NCBI GenBank assembly: GCA_003567115.1
Contig: PXAP01000322.1
Location: 1 to 30,343, forward strand
Direction: 5' to 3'
Origin: Bacteroidota bacterium
GTDB lineage: Bacteria > Bacteroidota > Bacteroidia > Bacteroidales > PUMT01
DNA: 30,343 nucleotides
Part shown: positions 6,055 through 13,910 of the stretch, one piece after another
Layout of the letters: each line of letters starts with the position of its first letter
Position numbering within the stretch: position 1 is the stretch's first letter
Program-made: the position numbers and the translations under genes
Notes under the pieces: model-generated
The model's database searches: none
Seen by the model: only the letters and a program-made list of their open reading frames with translations
Told to the model about the DNA's origin: nothing

Positions 6055-7845
6055 ATGAGAATTGAAAGTATAATAAGCAGTGCGGTAAAGCAGTTTTTTG
6101 TTGAAAGTGGTCTTCCTGAACCGGATAATTCACTTATACAACTGCAAAAAACACGCCGGGAGTTCAAGGGCGACTTTACCCTGGTGGTTTTTCCGCTTAT
6201 AAGGCTGATGAGAAAATCACCCGACCAGGCAGGAAAAGAGCTGGGTAATTATCTGAAAGAATTACCTGAAATAAATGATTTTAATGTAATAAAAGGATTT
6301 CTCAACCTGATAGTGGAATCCGCTTACTGGTCCGGATTTATAACTGAATCAGCTTTTGACAGCAGTTACGGACTTGCCGGTAAGCCAGCCGGAAAGCAGA
6401 CTGTGCTGGTTGAATTTTCATCACCAAATACCAATAAACCTCTTCATCTGGGACATATCCGGAACAATCTGCTCGGATACAGCATTTCCATGATTCTTGA
6501 GGCAAACGGTAAAGATGTGAAGAAGGTCAACCTGGTAAACGACAGGGGCATTCATATTTGCAAAAGCATGCTGGCGTGGCAGAAATGGGGAAAAAACAAA
6601 ACTCCCGCCGATGCAGGAATGAAAGGTGATCATTTTGTGGGTGATATGTATGTTAAGTTTGAAAAAGCTTACGCCAGACAGATAGGTGAGATGGTTGAGG
6701 GGGGGATGTGTGAAGAAGAGGCCAGGAGGGAGGCTCCCCTGATAAAGGAGGCCCGGGAAATGCTCAGGAAATGGGAAGCAGATGATCCGGAGGTAACCCG
6801 GCTCTGGAAGAGAATGAATAGCTGGGTTTATGAGGGTTTTGATGTTACCTACAGGAGGCTCGGAGTCTCTTTTGACAAAATTTATTATGAATCTGAAACA
6901 TACCATACAGGGAAAGCCATAATTGAGGACGGGCTTGAGAAGTCGTTACTTAAAAAAAAGGATGACGGGTCTGTCTGGGCTGATCTTACAGGGCGGGGAC
7001 TGGATGAGAAACTTTTACTGCGTTCGGACGGCACCTCGGTTTATATAACACAAGATCTGGGGACTGCAGTGATGCGTCAGAATGATTACAAAGCGGAGAA
7101 AATGTACTATGTTGTCGGCAATGAACAGGATTATCATTTCAAAGTGCTTTCACTGATACTCGATGAGCTTGGTTATGAATGGGCTGATTCTGTAGAACAT
7201 ATTTCATATGGCATGGTGGAACTTCCCTCAGGTAAAATGAAATCGCGCGAGGGAAAGGTAGTGGATGCTGATGACCTCATTGATGAAATGATCGAAACAG
7301 CCGGGAAGCTTTCGGCTGAGCTGGGGAAGCTCGGGGGACTGACCAGCGAAGAAAAGGAGTCTATTGTTGAAACCATAGGTACAGGTGCCTTGAAATACTT
7401 TATATTAAAAGTAGACCCTAAAAAAAACATGATTTTCAATCCTGAAGAGTCGATTGATTTCAACGGCAATACCGGTCCGTTTATTCAATATACCCATGCA
7501 AGGATCTGCTCTTTGTTGAAAAAAGCTGAGCAACAGGGCATTGTGCCGGAAAGCAGTGAACGGCCGGGTCTTTCATTAAGCGATAAAGAAACAAGGGTTG
7601 CTGCCCTGTTGCATGAATTCCCCCGGGTTATTGCAGAAGCGGGCAGAAACTGCAGCCCTGCTCTTATTGCAAACCTGGTATATGATCTGGCAAAGGAATA
7701 TAACCAGTTTTATCATGATCATCCTGTTATCAGAGAGGAAAATGCGGGCTTGAGGAACTTTCGCCTGTTGTTGTCAGTTATGACATGTAATGTGATAAAA
7801 AGAGGTATGAAACTGCTTGGTATAGAGGTTCCCGAGGTGATGTAA
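6055..7845 (+). CDS. argS: Arginyl-tRNA synthetase
   Basis: This 596-residue class I aminoacyl-tRNA synthetase attaches arginine to tRNA-Arg using ATP. An N-terminal additional domain (about 1-110) is followed by SSPNTNKPLHLGHIRN with the HIGH-type motif HLGH at 131-134. The KMSKS-loop equivalent is KMKSREG at about 394-400. A C-terminal anticodon-binding DALR domain (about 470-596) contains the FIQYTHARI segment at its start. Length is normal for the family. The ATG at 6055 starts the expected N-terminus (MRIESIISSAVKQFF). It has its own upstream region and a 240-bp gap before ffh, so it may be transcribed alone. Confidence 0.96.
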   Translation: MRIESIISSAVKQFFVESGLPEPDNSLIQLQKTRREFKGDFTLVVFPLIRLMRKSPDQAGKELGNYLKELPEINDFNVIKGFLNLIVESAYWSGFITESAFDSSYGLAGKPAGKQTVLVEFSSPNTNKPLHLGHIRNNLLGYSISMILEANGKDVKKVNLVNDRGIHICKSMLAWQKWGKNKTPADAGMKGDHFVGDMYVKFEKAYARQIGEMVEGGMCEEEARREAPLIKEAREMLRKWEADDPEVTRLWKRMNSWVYEGFDVTYRRLGVSFDKIYYESETYHTGKAIIEDGLEKSLLKKKDDGSVWADLTGRGLDEKLLLRSDGTSVYITQDLGTAVMRQNDYKAEKMYYVVGNEQDYHFKVLSLILDELGYEWADSVEHISYGMVELPSGKMKSREGKVVDADDLIDEMIETAGKLSAELGKLGGLTSEEKESIVETIGTGALKYFILKVDPKKNMIFNPEESIDFNGNTGPFIQYTHARICSLLKKAEQQGIVPESSERPGLSLSDKETRVAALLHEFPRVIAEAGRNCSPALIANLVYDLAKEYNQFYHDHPVIREENAGLRNFRLLLSVMTCNVIKRGMKLLGIEVPEVM

Positions 7846-7891
7846 TCAACTGTTTGAAAAAATGTGGTTTCGGGTGGACTTCATGCTCCGG

Positions 7892-7989
7892 GATATGATT
7901 GCCCGGTCCGTATTATTCCCCTGCAGCAAAGCAACCGGGAAACGGCCGCAAATACCTGAGATATGATTGCCCTGTCCGTATTACTCCCC
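7892..7989 (+). repeat. 30-bp direct repeat pair between argS and ffh
   Basis: GATATGATTGCCCGGTCCGT plus ten bases at 7892-7921 recurs at 7960-7989 with two mismatches in 30, at a spacing of 68 bp. Together they make up most of the argS-ffh gap. The second copy runs into TCCCC/GGGGA (7984-7998 area), a short hairpin. The origin is unknown. Confidence 0.5.
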
Positions 7990-8031
7990 GTTAAGGGGGA
8001 AGAGAGATTCTTACCTTATGGAAAATAAAAA

Positions 8032-8062
8032 TTGGCAAAAGCAGTTCTATTGATTAATTTTG
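8032..8062 (+). promoter_or_regulatory. ffh promoter (-33 TTG, -7 TAATTTTG)
   Basis: TTG at 8032-8034 and TAATTTTG at 8055-8062 are 20 bp apart, the textbook Bacteroidota spacing and consensus. The predicted start near 8067 leaves a leader of about 25 nt before the ATG at 8092. This is the best promoter match in the window. Confidence 0.6.
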
Positions 8063-8091
8063 TGTAGTTAACAGGAAAACAGTGATTGAAT

Positions 8092-9426
8092 ATGTTTGAA
8101 AATTTATCAGAAAAACTTGAACACTCTTTCAAACTGCTGAAGGGGGAGGGATATATTTCCGAAATAAATGTTGCAGAAACACTTAAGGAGGTCAGACGTG
8201 CCCTGCTTGATGCCGATGTAAACTATAAAACAGCAAAGGATTTCACAGATACTGTAAAAGAAAAAGCACTGGGTCAGAATGTTCTTGCATCGTTAAAACC
8301 CGGGGAAATGCTTGTCAAAATTGTTCACGATGAGCTCGCAACCCTTATGGGAGGGGAGATGGAAGATATCAATATAAAACCAGATCCTTCGGTTATTCTG
8401 GTTGCAGGACTGCAGGGCTCGGGAAAAACCACATTTTCAGGTAAACTATCCCGTTTTCTTAAATCAAAGAGAGGTAAAAATCCTCTTCTTGTTGCAGGAG
8501 ATGTTTACCGCCCCGCAGCCATAGAGCAACTTAAAATACTGGGAGAGCAGGTTGATGTACCGGTGTATACCGAAGAGGGCAGCAAGCAGCCTGTGAAAAT
8601 TGCCAAAGCAGCAGTTAAACATGCAAAACAACAGGGATATAACAGCGTGATTATTGATACTGCCGGACGACTGGCTGTGGATGAGCAGATGATGAATGAA
8701 ATTACCTCGATTAAAAAAGCTGTTGAGCCCCATGAGATCCTTTTTGTGGTTGACGCCATGACAGGACAGGATGCCGTTAACACGGCCAAAGTATTTAATG
8801 AACAACTTGATTTTGACGGGGTTGTCCTGACCAAGCTCGATGGTGATGCCAGGGGGGGGGCCGCTCTCTCCATACGCTCGGTAGTGGATAAACCGATTAA
8901 ATTTATCGGTACGGGCGAAAAACTTGATGCAATTGATGTCTTCCATCCCGAAAGGATGGCTGACCGTATCCTGGGTATGGGTGATGTTGTAACCCTGGTG
9001 GAACGTGCACAGGAGCAGTATGATGAGGCAGAGTCAAGGAAGTTGCACAAGAAGATTGCAAAAAACCAGTTCAATTTCGATGACTTCATATCGCAGATTC
9101 AGCAGATCAAGAAAATGGGTAATATCAAAGAGCTGGCCGGCATGATACCCGGAGCCGGAAAAGCTATGAAAAACCTGGACATTGACGATGATGCCTTTAA
9201 GGGGATTGAAGCGATAATAAAATCAATGACCCCTGAAGAAAGGGAAAATCCTGTTATTATAAACGGCAGCAGAAGAAAAAGAATTGCTGATGGCAGCGGA
9301 ACAACCATACAGGAAGTTAACCGCCTGATTAAACAGTTTGATGAAACCCGGAAAATGATGAGAAAAATGAGCGGAGGGAAAAAAGCCGGGCAAATGATGA
9401 AGGGGATGCCGATGATGGGAGGTTAA
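8092..9426 (+). CDS. ffh: Signal recognition particle GTPase Ffh/SRP54
   Basis: The protein has 444 residues from the ATG at 8092. With 4.5S RNA it binds signal sequences on nascent chains and delivers ribosomes to FtsY at the inner membrane. The N domain begins MFENLSEKLEHSFKLLKGEG. The G domain has the P-loop GLQGSGKTT (about 106-114), the DTAGR switch segment and TKLDGDARGGAALS. The M domain ends in a methionine-rich tail with repeated MM pairs that bind the signal peptide and RNA. An in-frame TTG two codons upstream (8086) is possible, but the family usually starts MFENL. It follows a clear TTG-N20-TAATTTTG promoter and precedes folD by 111 bp. Confidence 0.96.
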   Translation: MFENLSEKLEHSFKLLKGEGYISEINVAETLKEVRRALLDADVNYKTAKDFTDTVKEKALGQNVLASLKPGEMLVKIVHDELATLMGGEMEDINIKPDPSVILVAGLQGSGKTTFSGKLSRFLKSKRGKNPLLVAGDVYRPAAIEQLKILGEQVDVPVYTEEGSKQPVKIAKAAVKHAKQQGYNSVIIDTAGRLAVDEQMMNEITSIKKAVEPHEILFVVDAMTGQDAVNTAKVFNEQLDFDGVVLTKLDGDARGGAALSIRSVVDKPIKFIGTGEKLDAIDVFHPERMADRILGMGDVVTLVERAQEQYDEAESRKLHKKIAKNQFNFDDFISQIQQIKKMGNIKELAGMIPGAGKAMKNLDIDDDAFKGIEAIIKSMTPEERENPVIINGSRRKRIADGSGTTIQEVNRLIKQFDETRKMMRKMSGGKKAGQMMKGMPMMGG

Positions 9427-9520
9427 ACCATACTCTATCAAAATTATGCCAATCTTTCCATTGAACAACAGCCTCAGTGAAGCGATGACGGGGATTAAAC
9501 CATTACTTTATCAAAATTAC
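9423..9520 (+). repeat. Short direct repeat flanking the ffh-folD gap
   Basis: TTAAACCATACTCTATCAAA continuing into ATTATG (9423-9448) is repeated with a few differences at 9495-9520, 72 bp apart. The first copy includes the end of ffh. A local duplication is the simplest reading. Confidence 0.4.
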
Positions 9521-9537
9521 GTAAACAATTATCAAAC

Positions 9538-10419
9538 ATGATTTTGCTTGACGGAAAGAAAGTATCCTCCCTGATTAAGGATGAGATTGCACGGGAAGTT
9601 GTTAAAATGAAGGGCTCAGGACTTAAGGTGCCTCATCTTGCAGCAATGATTGCCGGCAGTGATGGTGCCAGTGAGACATATGTAGCTCATAAGGGGAAAG
9701 CATGTGATCAGGTTGGCTTTAAATCGACCCTTGTACGTCTGGAGGAAGATGTTCCCGAAAAGGTTCTGTTTGATAAAATTGATGAGATTAACGAAAACAC
9801 TGATATTGATGGCCTGATAGTACAATTGCCCCTGCCTTCTCATATTTCAGAGAAAAAGGTAGTTGAAAGAATCAGGGTGGAAAAGGATGTGGACGGGTTT
9901 CACCCTGTAAATGTCGGCAGGCTTCTCATTGATCAGCCATGCTATATTTCTGCCACTCCAAACGGGATCATCGAGCTGATAAAAAGATATAATATTGAAA
10001 CCTCGGGTAAACATTGTGTAATACTGGGAAGAAGTAATATTGTCGGTAAACCGATGGCCATGCTTATGGCCCGTAAGGGAAATCCGGGTAATGCCACGGT
10101 AACCATTTGTCATAGCAGAACCGGAGATATTGAAGCTGTCTGCAGGCAGGCGGATATACTGATAGTGGCTATGGGGAAAGCTGAGTTCGTCACTGCCGGA
10201 ATGGTAAAAGAGAATGCTGTCGTTATCGATGTCGGTATTACACGGGTAGAATCAGATAAGACAAAGTCAGGCTGGAAATTGCTTGGTGATGTAAAATATG
10301 ATGAGGTTGCCCCCAAATGCAGCTATATAACCCCGGTTCCAGGTGGGGTGGGACCCATGACAATAGTTTCTCTCCTTAATAATACGCTTAAAGCTGCAAA
10401 AAAGGAGATATACAGATGA
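9538..10419 (+). CDS. folD: Bifunctional methylenetetrahydrofolate dehydrogenase/cyclohydrolase
   Basis: This 293-residue FolD interconverts 5,10-methylene-THF, 5,10-methenyl-THF and 10-formyl-THF with NADP(H) in the cytoplasm, supplying one-carbon units. The catalytic YxxxK pair is Tyr48 and Lys52 in ETYVAHKGKAC. The substrate region has GLIVQLPLPSHI, the Rossmann segment is CVILGRSNIVGKPMA, and the C-terminal signature is TPVPGGVGPMT. The length is normal. The ATG at 9538 gives the usual N-terminus MILLDGKKVS. It lies 111 bp after ffh and may share its transcript. The end of the coding sequence is purine-rich and a 13-bp inverted repeat begins right after the stop. Confidence 0.96.
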   Translation: MILLDGKKVSSLIKDEIAREVVKMKGSGLKVPHLAAMIAGSDGASETYVAHKGKACDQVGFKSTLVRLEEDVPEKVLFDKIDEINENTDIDGLIVQLPLPSHISEKKVVERIRVEKDVDGFHPVNVGRLLIDQPCYISATPNGIIELIKRYNIETSGKHCVILGRSNIVGKPMAMLMARKGNPGNATVTICHSRTGDIEAVCRQADILIVAMGKAEFVTAGMVKENAVVIDVGITRVESDKTKSGWKLLGDVKYDEVAPKCSYITPVPGGVGPMTIVSLLNNTLKAAKKEIYR

Positions 10420-10487
10420 AACTTGCCATTACGATATTTTCACAAAAACCGCACAAAAACCGAATGAATATATTGTAATGGCAAGTT
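10420..10487. repeat. 13-bp perfect inverted repeat right after folD
   Basis: AACTTGCCATTAC (10420-10432) is matched by GTAATGGCAAGTT (10475-10487). The 42-nt loop contains a tandem 11-bp duplication (CACAAAAACCG twice, 10441-10462). No T-run follows, so it is not a standard intrinsic terminator. It could be an RNA-stabilising 3' hairpin, an unusual terminator, or the ends of a tiny mobile element. Confidence 0.55.
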
Positions 10488-10499
10488 ATAAAAGGCCAG

Positions 10500-10620
10500 C
10501 CCGGAGGGTCGGGGAATCGAATCAGCAAAGCTGACGAGATCTGCAAAGCCAACTGAGCTACGATATTAAAATCAGCGAAGCTGTCGAGATCTGCAAAGCC
10601 AACTGAGCTACGATATTAAA
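10500..10620 (-). pseudogene. tRNA relic with a tandemly duplicated fragment
   Basis: On the minus strand the block GTAGCTCAGTTGG, a standard tRNA D-arm, occurs twice, each time followed by CTTTGCAGATCTCG and an AGCTT-GCTG inverted segment. The unit of about 50 bp is at 10571-10620 and 10519-10568, with only a few differences. After the second unit comes GATTCGATTCCCCGACCCTC, the T-loop and 3' acceptor strand of a tRNA. The 5' acceptor strand, a proper anticodon stem and the T-stem partner are missing, so no functional cloverleaf can form. It looks like a rearranged and amplified tRNA remnant, perhaps an integration or recombination scar. The parent tRNA cannot be named. Confidence 0.55.
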
Positions 10621-10750
10621 CCATAATATAAATAAACTTTCCCGGATAAAGTACTACGTTTTTCCCTTTTGGAAAAAATCCCTTCAGAGAAAGTGAAGTT
10701 CAAAGTTCAAAATATCGTTAACATGTTATAATTAATGGCTTTTTTAGCGC

Positions 10751-11653
10751 CTATTCTAATACGAACTCTTTACTTCTTGCATATTCACCGTCTATGTATA
10801 CCTCCATCCGGTAATTTCCCGATTCAAGACTGTTATCGTGTTCAATGTCAAAATTTAAGGGAACAGGCTGATGGTCGTATTCAATAACGGCATGGTGTGT
10901 AAAATAGCTGGTCTCTCCGGTTTCTTCTATGGTGAATGTATCTGCAGACGGATTGACAACATTTCCTTCGGGATCGATCATCAGAAGGTGAACATCTTTT
11001 TCAGCCGGTTCAACAAGTAAATTTTCTCCGATTTCAAAACTAACTGTAGTCAGGTCAATTCTACGGGCAACTTCCATGGCCACAGGCCTGCAAAGCCACC
11101 TTTCACGGAAATGGTGAGCACAGATATTATAGGCTCCCAGATATGCTGCTTCCTCAACTTCTTCTGTAAGATATTCATACTGCTGTTTCTGTTGGCTCAG
11201 TTCCTCTTTAAGAGCCTGCAATTCACCCTGCAGTTCCTGTTTTTCCTCCAGCAGTTTATTATATTCTTCTTCAATACCTTCCAGTTCGGCAATCTGCTGG
11301 CGCAATTCTTCCTCTTTAAACACCTGCCTTCTCAGTTGGGCGATCTGGTTTTCCCTCTTCCGGATTTCCAGTTCCAAATTGGTGACCTCCACACTGATTT
11401 CTTCTATCTTCTGATTCAGTGACTGTATTTCAGCCTGCAGTTGTGCGTTTGCTTCTTCCACAGCCCGTATGTCTTCTATGAGTGATTCTTTTTCACTTTC
11501 AAGCTCCTCTTTTTCACCGGTAACTCTGCTGTTACGCACAAACAGAAAGATATTTCCGATTATTGAAAGAAGAAGAATAACAGCAATTACAATAGAGGTG
11601 CTCCTTTGTGATTTTAGCTGACGCTCGAGGCGTTTTTCCCTGAAATTTTCCAT
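10751..11653 (-). CDS. Membrane-anchored coiled-coil protein, function unknown
   Basis: This 300-residue protein is not assigned to a named family. It has a basic N-terminus (MENFREKRLERQLKSQ), one hydrophobic segment at about 20-38 (IVIAVILLLSIIGNIFLFV), and then a long Glu/Gln-rich coiled coil (about 42-165) with heptad-like leucines. A compact C-terminal domain (about 168-300) is rich in beta-strand-forming residues, contains HHFRERWLCRPVAMEVARRI, and ends in GNYRMEVYIDGEYARSKEF, an Ig-like or beta-sandwich ending. The topology predicts a short cytoplasmic tail and a periplasmic rod holding the C-terminal domain off the membrane. It stands alone, convergent with the tRNA relic region, with its start facing an 0.8-kb AT-rich gap. 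No promoter stands out. Confidence 0.8.
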   Translation of the reverse strand: MENFREKRLERQLKSQRSTSIVIAVILLLSIIGNIFLFVRNSRVTGEKEELESEKESLIEDIRAVEEANAQLQAEIQSLNQKIEEISVEVTNLELEIRKRENQIAQLRRQVFKEEELRQQIAELEGIEEEYNKLLEEKQELQGELQALKEELSQQKQQYEYLTEEVEEAAYLGAYNICAHHFRERWLCRPVAMEVARRIDLTTVSFEIGENLLVEPAEKDVHLLMIDPEGNVVNPSADTFTIEETGETSYFTHHAVIEYDHQPVPLNFDIEHDNSLESGNYRMEVYIDGEYARSKEFVLE

Positions 11654-12127
11654 AGTTACATATTTTTTATAATTAGATTCGTCAAGTAACTGATAATTAA
11701 AACAAATTAAAACAAATTAAAACAATTATTAAATAAATTCAAAATTAAATTCAAAAGCCGTTTAATTATTGTATTATATAAGAGTATCCAAATATGGATA
11801 AATATATCCCCATAAAGAATAAATTTAATATCAGGTTACATAATAGATCTTGTTTTTTCATATATAAAACTAATACCTGGACATTCAAAGATTGTACCTT
11901 CACATAATTGATGTTTGAATTAATGTCAGAAATAATTGTCCGTATTACTGCCAGGTATGCGAAAAAAACCAGTTATAAGCGATATATGAGTATTTTGCAA
12001 TGAATTCTTTTTTACTATTAAAACTGAGCACTATTTCTTACATGCTTTATTCTTGTGGAGTTTTCTCTCACTTTTTCCGTATAATTCCCCAGTTCGAATT
12101 AAATAATTTACTATTTTTCGACTATCA

Positions 12128-12234
12128 CCGAGGCAAGTCTACGAGGAATTTCGCCGAAAAATTCATACTTTATGTGATCGTAAATTCATATATAATTATT
12201 TTTTGTTTGACCCCGGGGCAGATCCCGGGGAATT
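12128..12234 (+). repeat. Two diverged copies of a short extragenic repeat
   Basis: CCGAGGCAAGTCTACGAGGA followed by ATT (12128-12150) resembles CCGGGGCAGATCCCGGGGAA followed by TT (12213-12234). The second copy also forms a perfect hairpin, CCCCGGG (12211-12217) with CCCGGGG (12224-12230). The blocks stand out as G/C-rich islands in AT-rich DNA, suggesting members of a dispersed repeat family. Confidence 0.4.
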
Positions 12235-12406
12235 CTGTTGAGTAAAATAACCGCTTTATAATTAAATATTATACTTCATATACCCTGCTGTTATCGGTGT
12301 TTTTATATGTTCATTTATTGTTGAAAAAAACAGTATCCGGATTTGTTGATTTTTGGAAATTGATATTATTTTTATTAAAAAATATTACTTTTTATTATCA
12401 TTGATA

Positions 12407-12438
12407 TTTGCCGGGTTAAAAGCCTTAATTATAATTTG
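12407..12438 (+). promoter_or_regulatory. Candidate promoter for the TPR gene
   Basis: TTTG at 12407-12410 is followed after 19 bp by TATAATTTG (12430-12438), a one-base-longer variant of TAnnTTTG. The implied leader is about 20-25 nt. An alternative exact -7 (TAAATTTG, 12439-12446) lacks a well-placed -33. Confidence 0.35.
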
Positions 12439-12466
12439 TAAATTTGCAAATTGACAATCTGTTATT

Positions 12467-13885
12467 ATGAGCGAAGAAAAAGACCGGTGTTTCAACGAAA
12501 GCGGTTTTGCCAGCCTGGTGAAGCGTTACGAGGGTATGGGAAGCAACAGGACCAGGTATTATTTTGATGTTGACGAGTTCGAGGAAATAATTGATCATTA
12601 TCTTGACCTTGGTAATTACATGGACGCCTACAACGCTGCCGAGCATGCATTGAAATTACATCCCTCGTCAATTTCCATTCTGTTTAAAAAAGCTGTCATA
12701 TTAAATGAAAAAGCTCAGCCGCTTGATTCATTGCGCATTCTGAGAATAATAGAAAAAATCGAGTTGAATAATCCCGAAGTTCATTTTGCAAAAGGAGTGG
12801 CATTTAATCTTTTAGGGCAAATTAAAATCGCAGTAAAACAGTTTAATAAATCAATTAATTATACACCGGAGGAGGGAAAGCCGGATATGATGTTCAATAC
12901 AGCCATGGCTTTTGAACAAAATGACCGGTTCAGGATAGCGCTCAGGTACCTTGGCCAGGCTCATGACCTTGAACCGGAAAACCTATCCTACATCTATTAT
13001 ATTGCATATTTTAATGAACGGATTGATCAGCCGGATAAAGCTCTTGCTTTTTATAACAGGTTCCTTGACATAGACCCTTTTTCCACTGATGTATGGTATA
13101 ATATGGGATTGTTGTATAATAGGGTGGAAAATAATGATAAAGCAATAGAAGCTTATGATTTTGTAATTTCCCTGGACGATGAATATGCTCCGGCATATTT
13201 CAATAAAGCCAGTACCCTGGCGAATAAGGGAGATTACAGGGCAGCCATAGCAGTTTACAAGGATTTGTTATATCTTGAAGAAAATAATGAACAGTTATTT
13301 TGTTATATCGGTGAATGCTATGAAAAAATTGAACAGTGGGACGAAGCTCTTAAATATTACCGAAAGGCATTAGTGGTGAATCCGGATTTTGCCGATGCCT
13401 GGCTTGGATTAAGTTTGGTAATGCTGGCAGGGGAGAAATATAATAAAAGCTTGTGTTATATTGAAAAGGCACTCGTGTGTTCTCCCGGAAATTCAGAGTA
13501 CTGTTTTGTCCTGGGAAATATATATCTCAAGCTTAACAGACCTTATAATGCAATAAAAGCATACAGGAAAGCTGTTGAGTCGGACCCTGAAGATTTCGAA
13601 TCATGGATAAATATGGCGGAAACCTTTATGATGCTGGGAAAGAAAGAGAAGGCGATTCAGATACTTACAGAAGCTGCCGGAATAAATCCCGGAATTGCCA
13701 GGTTTAATTACAGACTGGCAGCATACCATCTTATGGAGAATAACAGAGAGAAAGCCGGTCATTTTCTAAGAATTGCCCTTTCACTGGATTATGACCTGCA
13801 CAGGGAATTTTTTGATTATTACCCCAAAGCTTCAGGGCTTACTGTTGTAAAAAGACTTATAGAGTCATACAGTAAGACACAATAA
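12467..13885 (+). CDS. Tetratricopeptide-repeat protein
   Basis: This 472-residue protein is made almost entirely of TPR helix pairs. About ten repeats run from about residue 45 to 460, with recurring patterns such as WYNMGLLYNRVENNDKAIEA, LFCYIGECYEKIEQWDEAL and CFVLGNIYLKLNRPYNAIKA. There is no signal peptide or membrane segment, so it is probably a cytoplasmic scaffold for protein contacts. The N-terminus (MSEEKDRCFNESGFASLVKR) is acidic and non-repetitive. It lies 25 bp before the phosphosulfolactate synthase gene on the same strand, so the two are very likely co-transcribed. Its partner is unknown; the adjacent enzyme or the DUF368 membrane protein are the obvious candidates. Confidence 0.9.
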   Translation: MSEEKDRCFNESGFASLVKRYEGMGSNRTRYYFDVDEFEEIIDHYLDLGNYMDAYNAAEHALKLHPSSISILFKKAVILNEKAQPLDSLRILRIIEKIELNNPEVHFAKGVAFNLLGQIKIAVKQFNKSINYTPEEGKPDMMFNTAMAFEQNDRFRIALRYLGQAHDLEPENLSYIYYIAYFNERIDQPDKALAFYNRFLDIDPFSTDVWYNMGLLYNRVENNDKAIEAYDFVISLDDEYAPAYFNKASTLANKGDYRAAIAVYKDLLYLEENNEQLFCYIGECYEKIEQWDEALKYYRKALVVNPDFADAWLGLSLVMLAGEKYNKSLCYIEKALVCSPGNSEYCFVLGNIYLKLNRPYNAIKAYRKAVESDPEDFESWINMAETFMMLGKKEKAIQILTEAAGINPGIARFNYRLAAYHLMENNREKAGHFLRIALSLDYDLHREFFDYYPKASGLTVVKRLIESYSKTQ

Positions 13886-13910
13886 GAATACCTTTAAATT
13901 ATTAGTTTAC

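Larger units (their letters stand above)
11654..12466. other. 0.8-kb AT-rich intergenic region, no convincing gene
   Basis: The gap separates a leftward and a rightward gene. Visible structure: a 10-bp unit AATTAAAACA repeated three times (11695-11724); an imperfect long hairpin (TACCTGG at 11874-11880 with CCAGGTA at 11951-11957, and an inner TTCAAA/TTTGAA pair); two related G/C-rich blocks at 12128-12150 and 12211-12234; and a promoter-like sequence near 12407-12438. An 81-codon open frame at 12000-12245 runs through the repeat blocks and has no family-like sequence, so it is not called. Confidence 0.6.

Noticed and set aside
8505..9089. 194-codon frame opposite ffh
   Set aside because: It is a shadow of ffh; the sense strand carries all SRP54 motifs.
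10519..10620. CRISPR array
   Set aside because: There are only two units with no unique spacer between them, and the sequence is tRNA-derived; no cas genes are present.
10500..10620. Functional tRNA gene
   Set aside because: There is no 5' acceptor strand, T-stem partner or proper anticodon stem, so no cloverleaf forms.
12000..12245. 81-codon open frame in the AT-rich gap
   Set aside because: It has no family-like sequence, runs through repeat blocks, and has the composition expected of chance AT-rich DNA.
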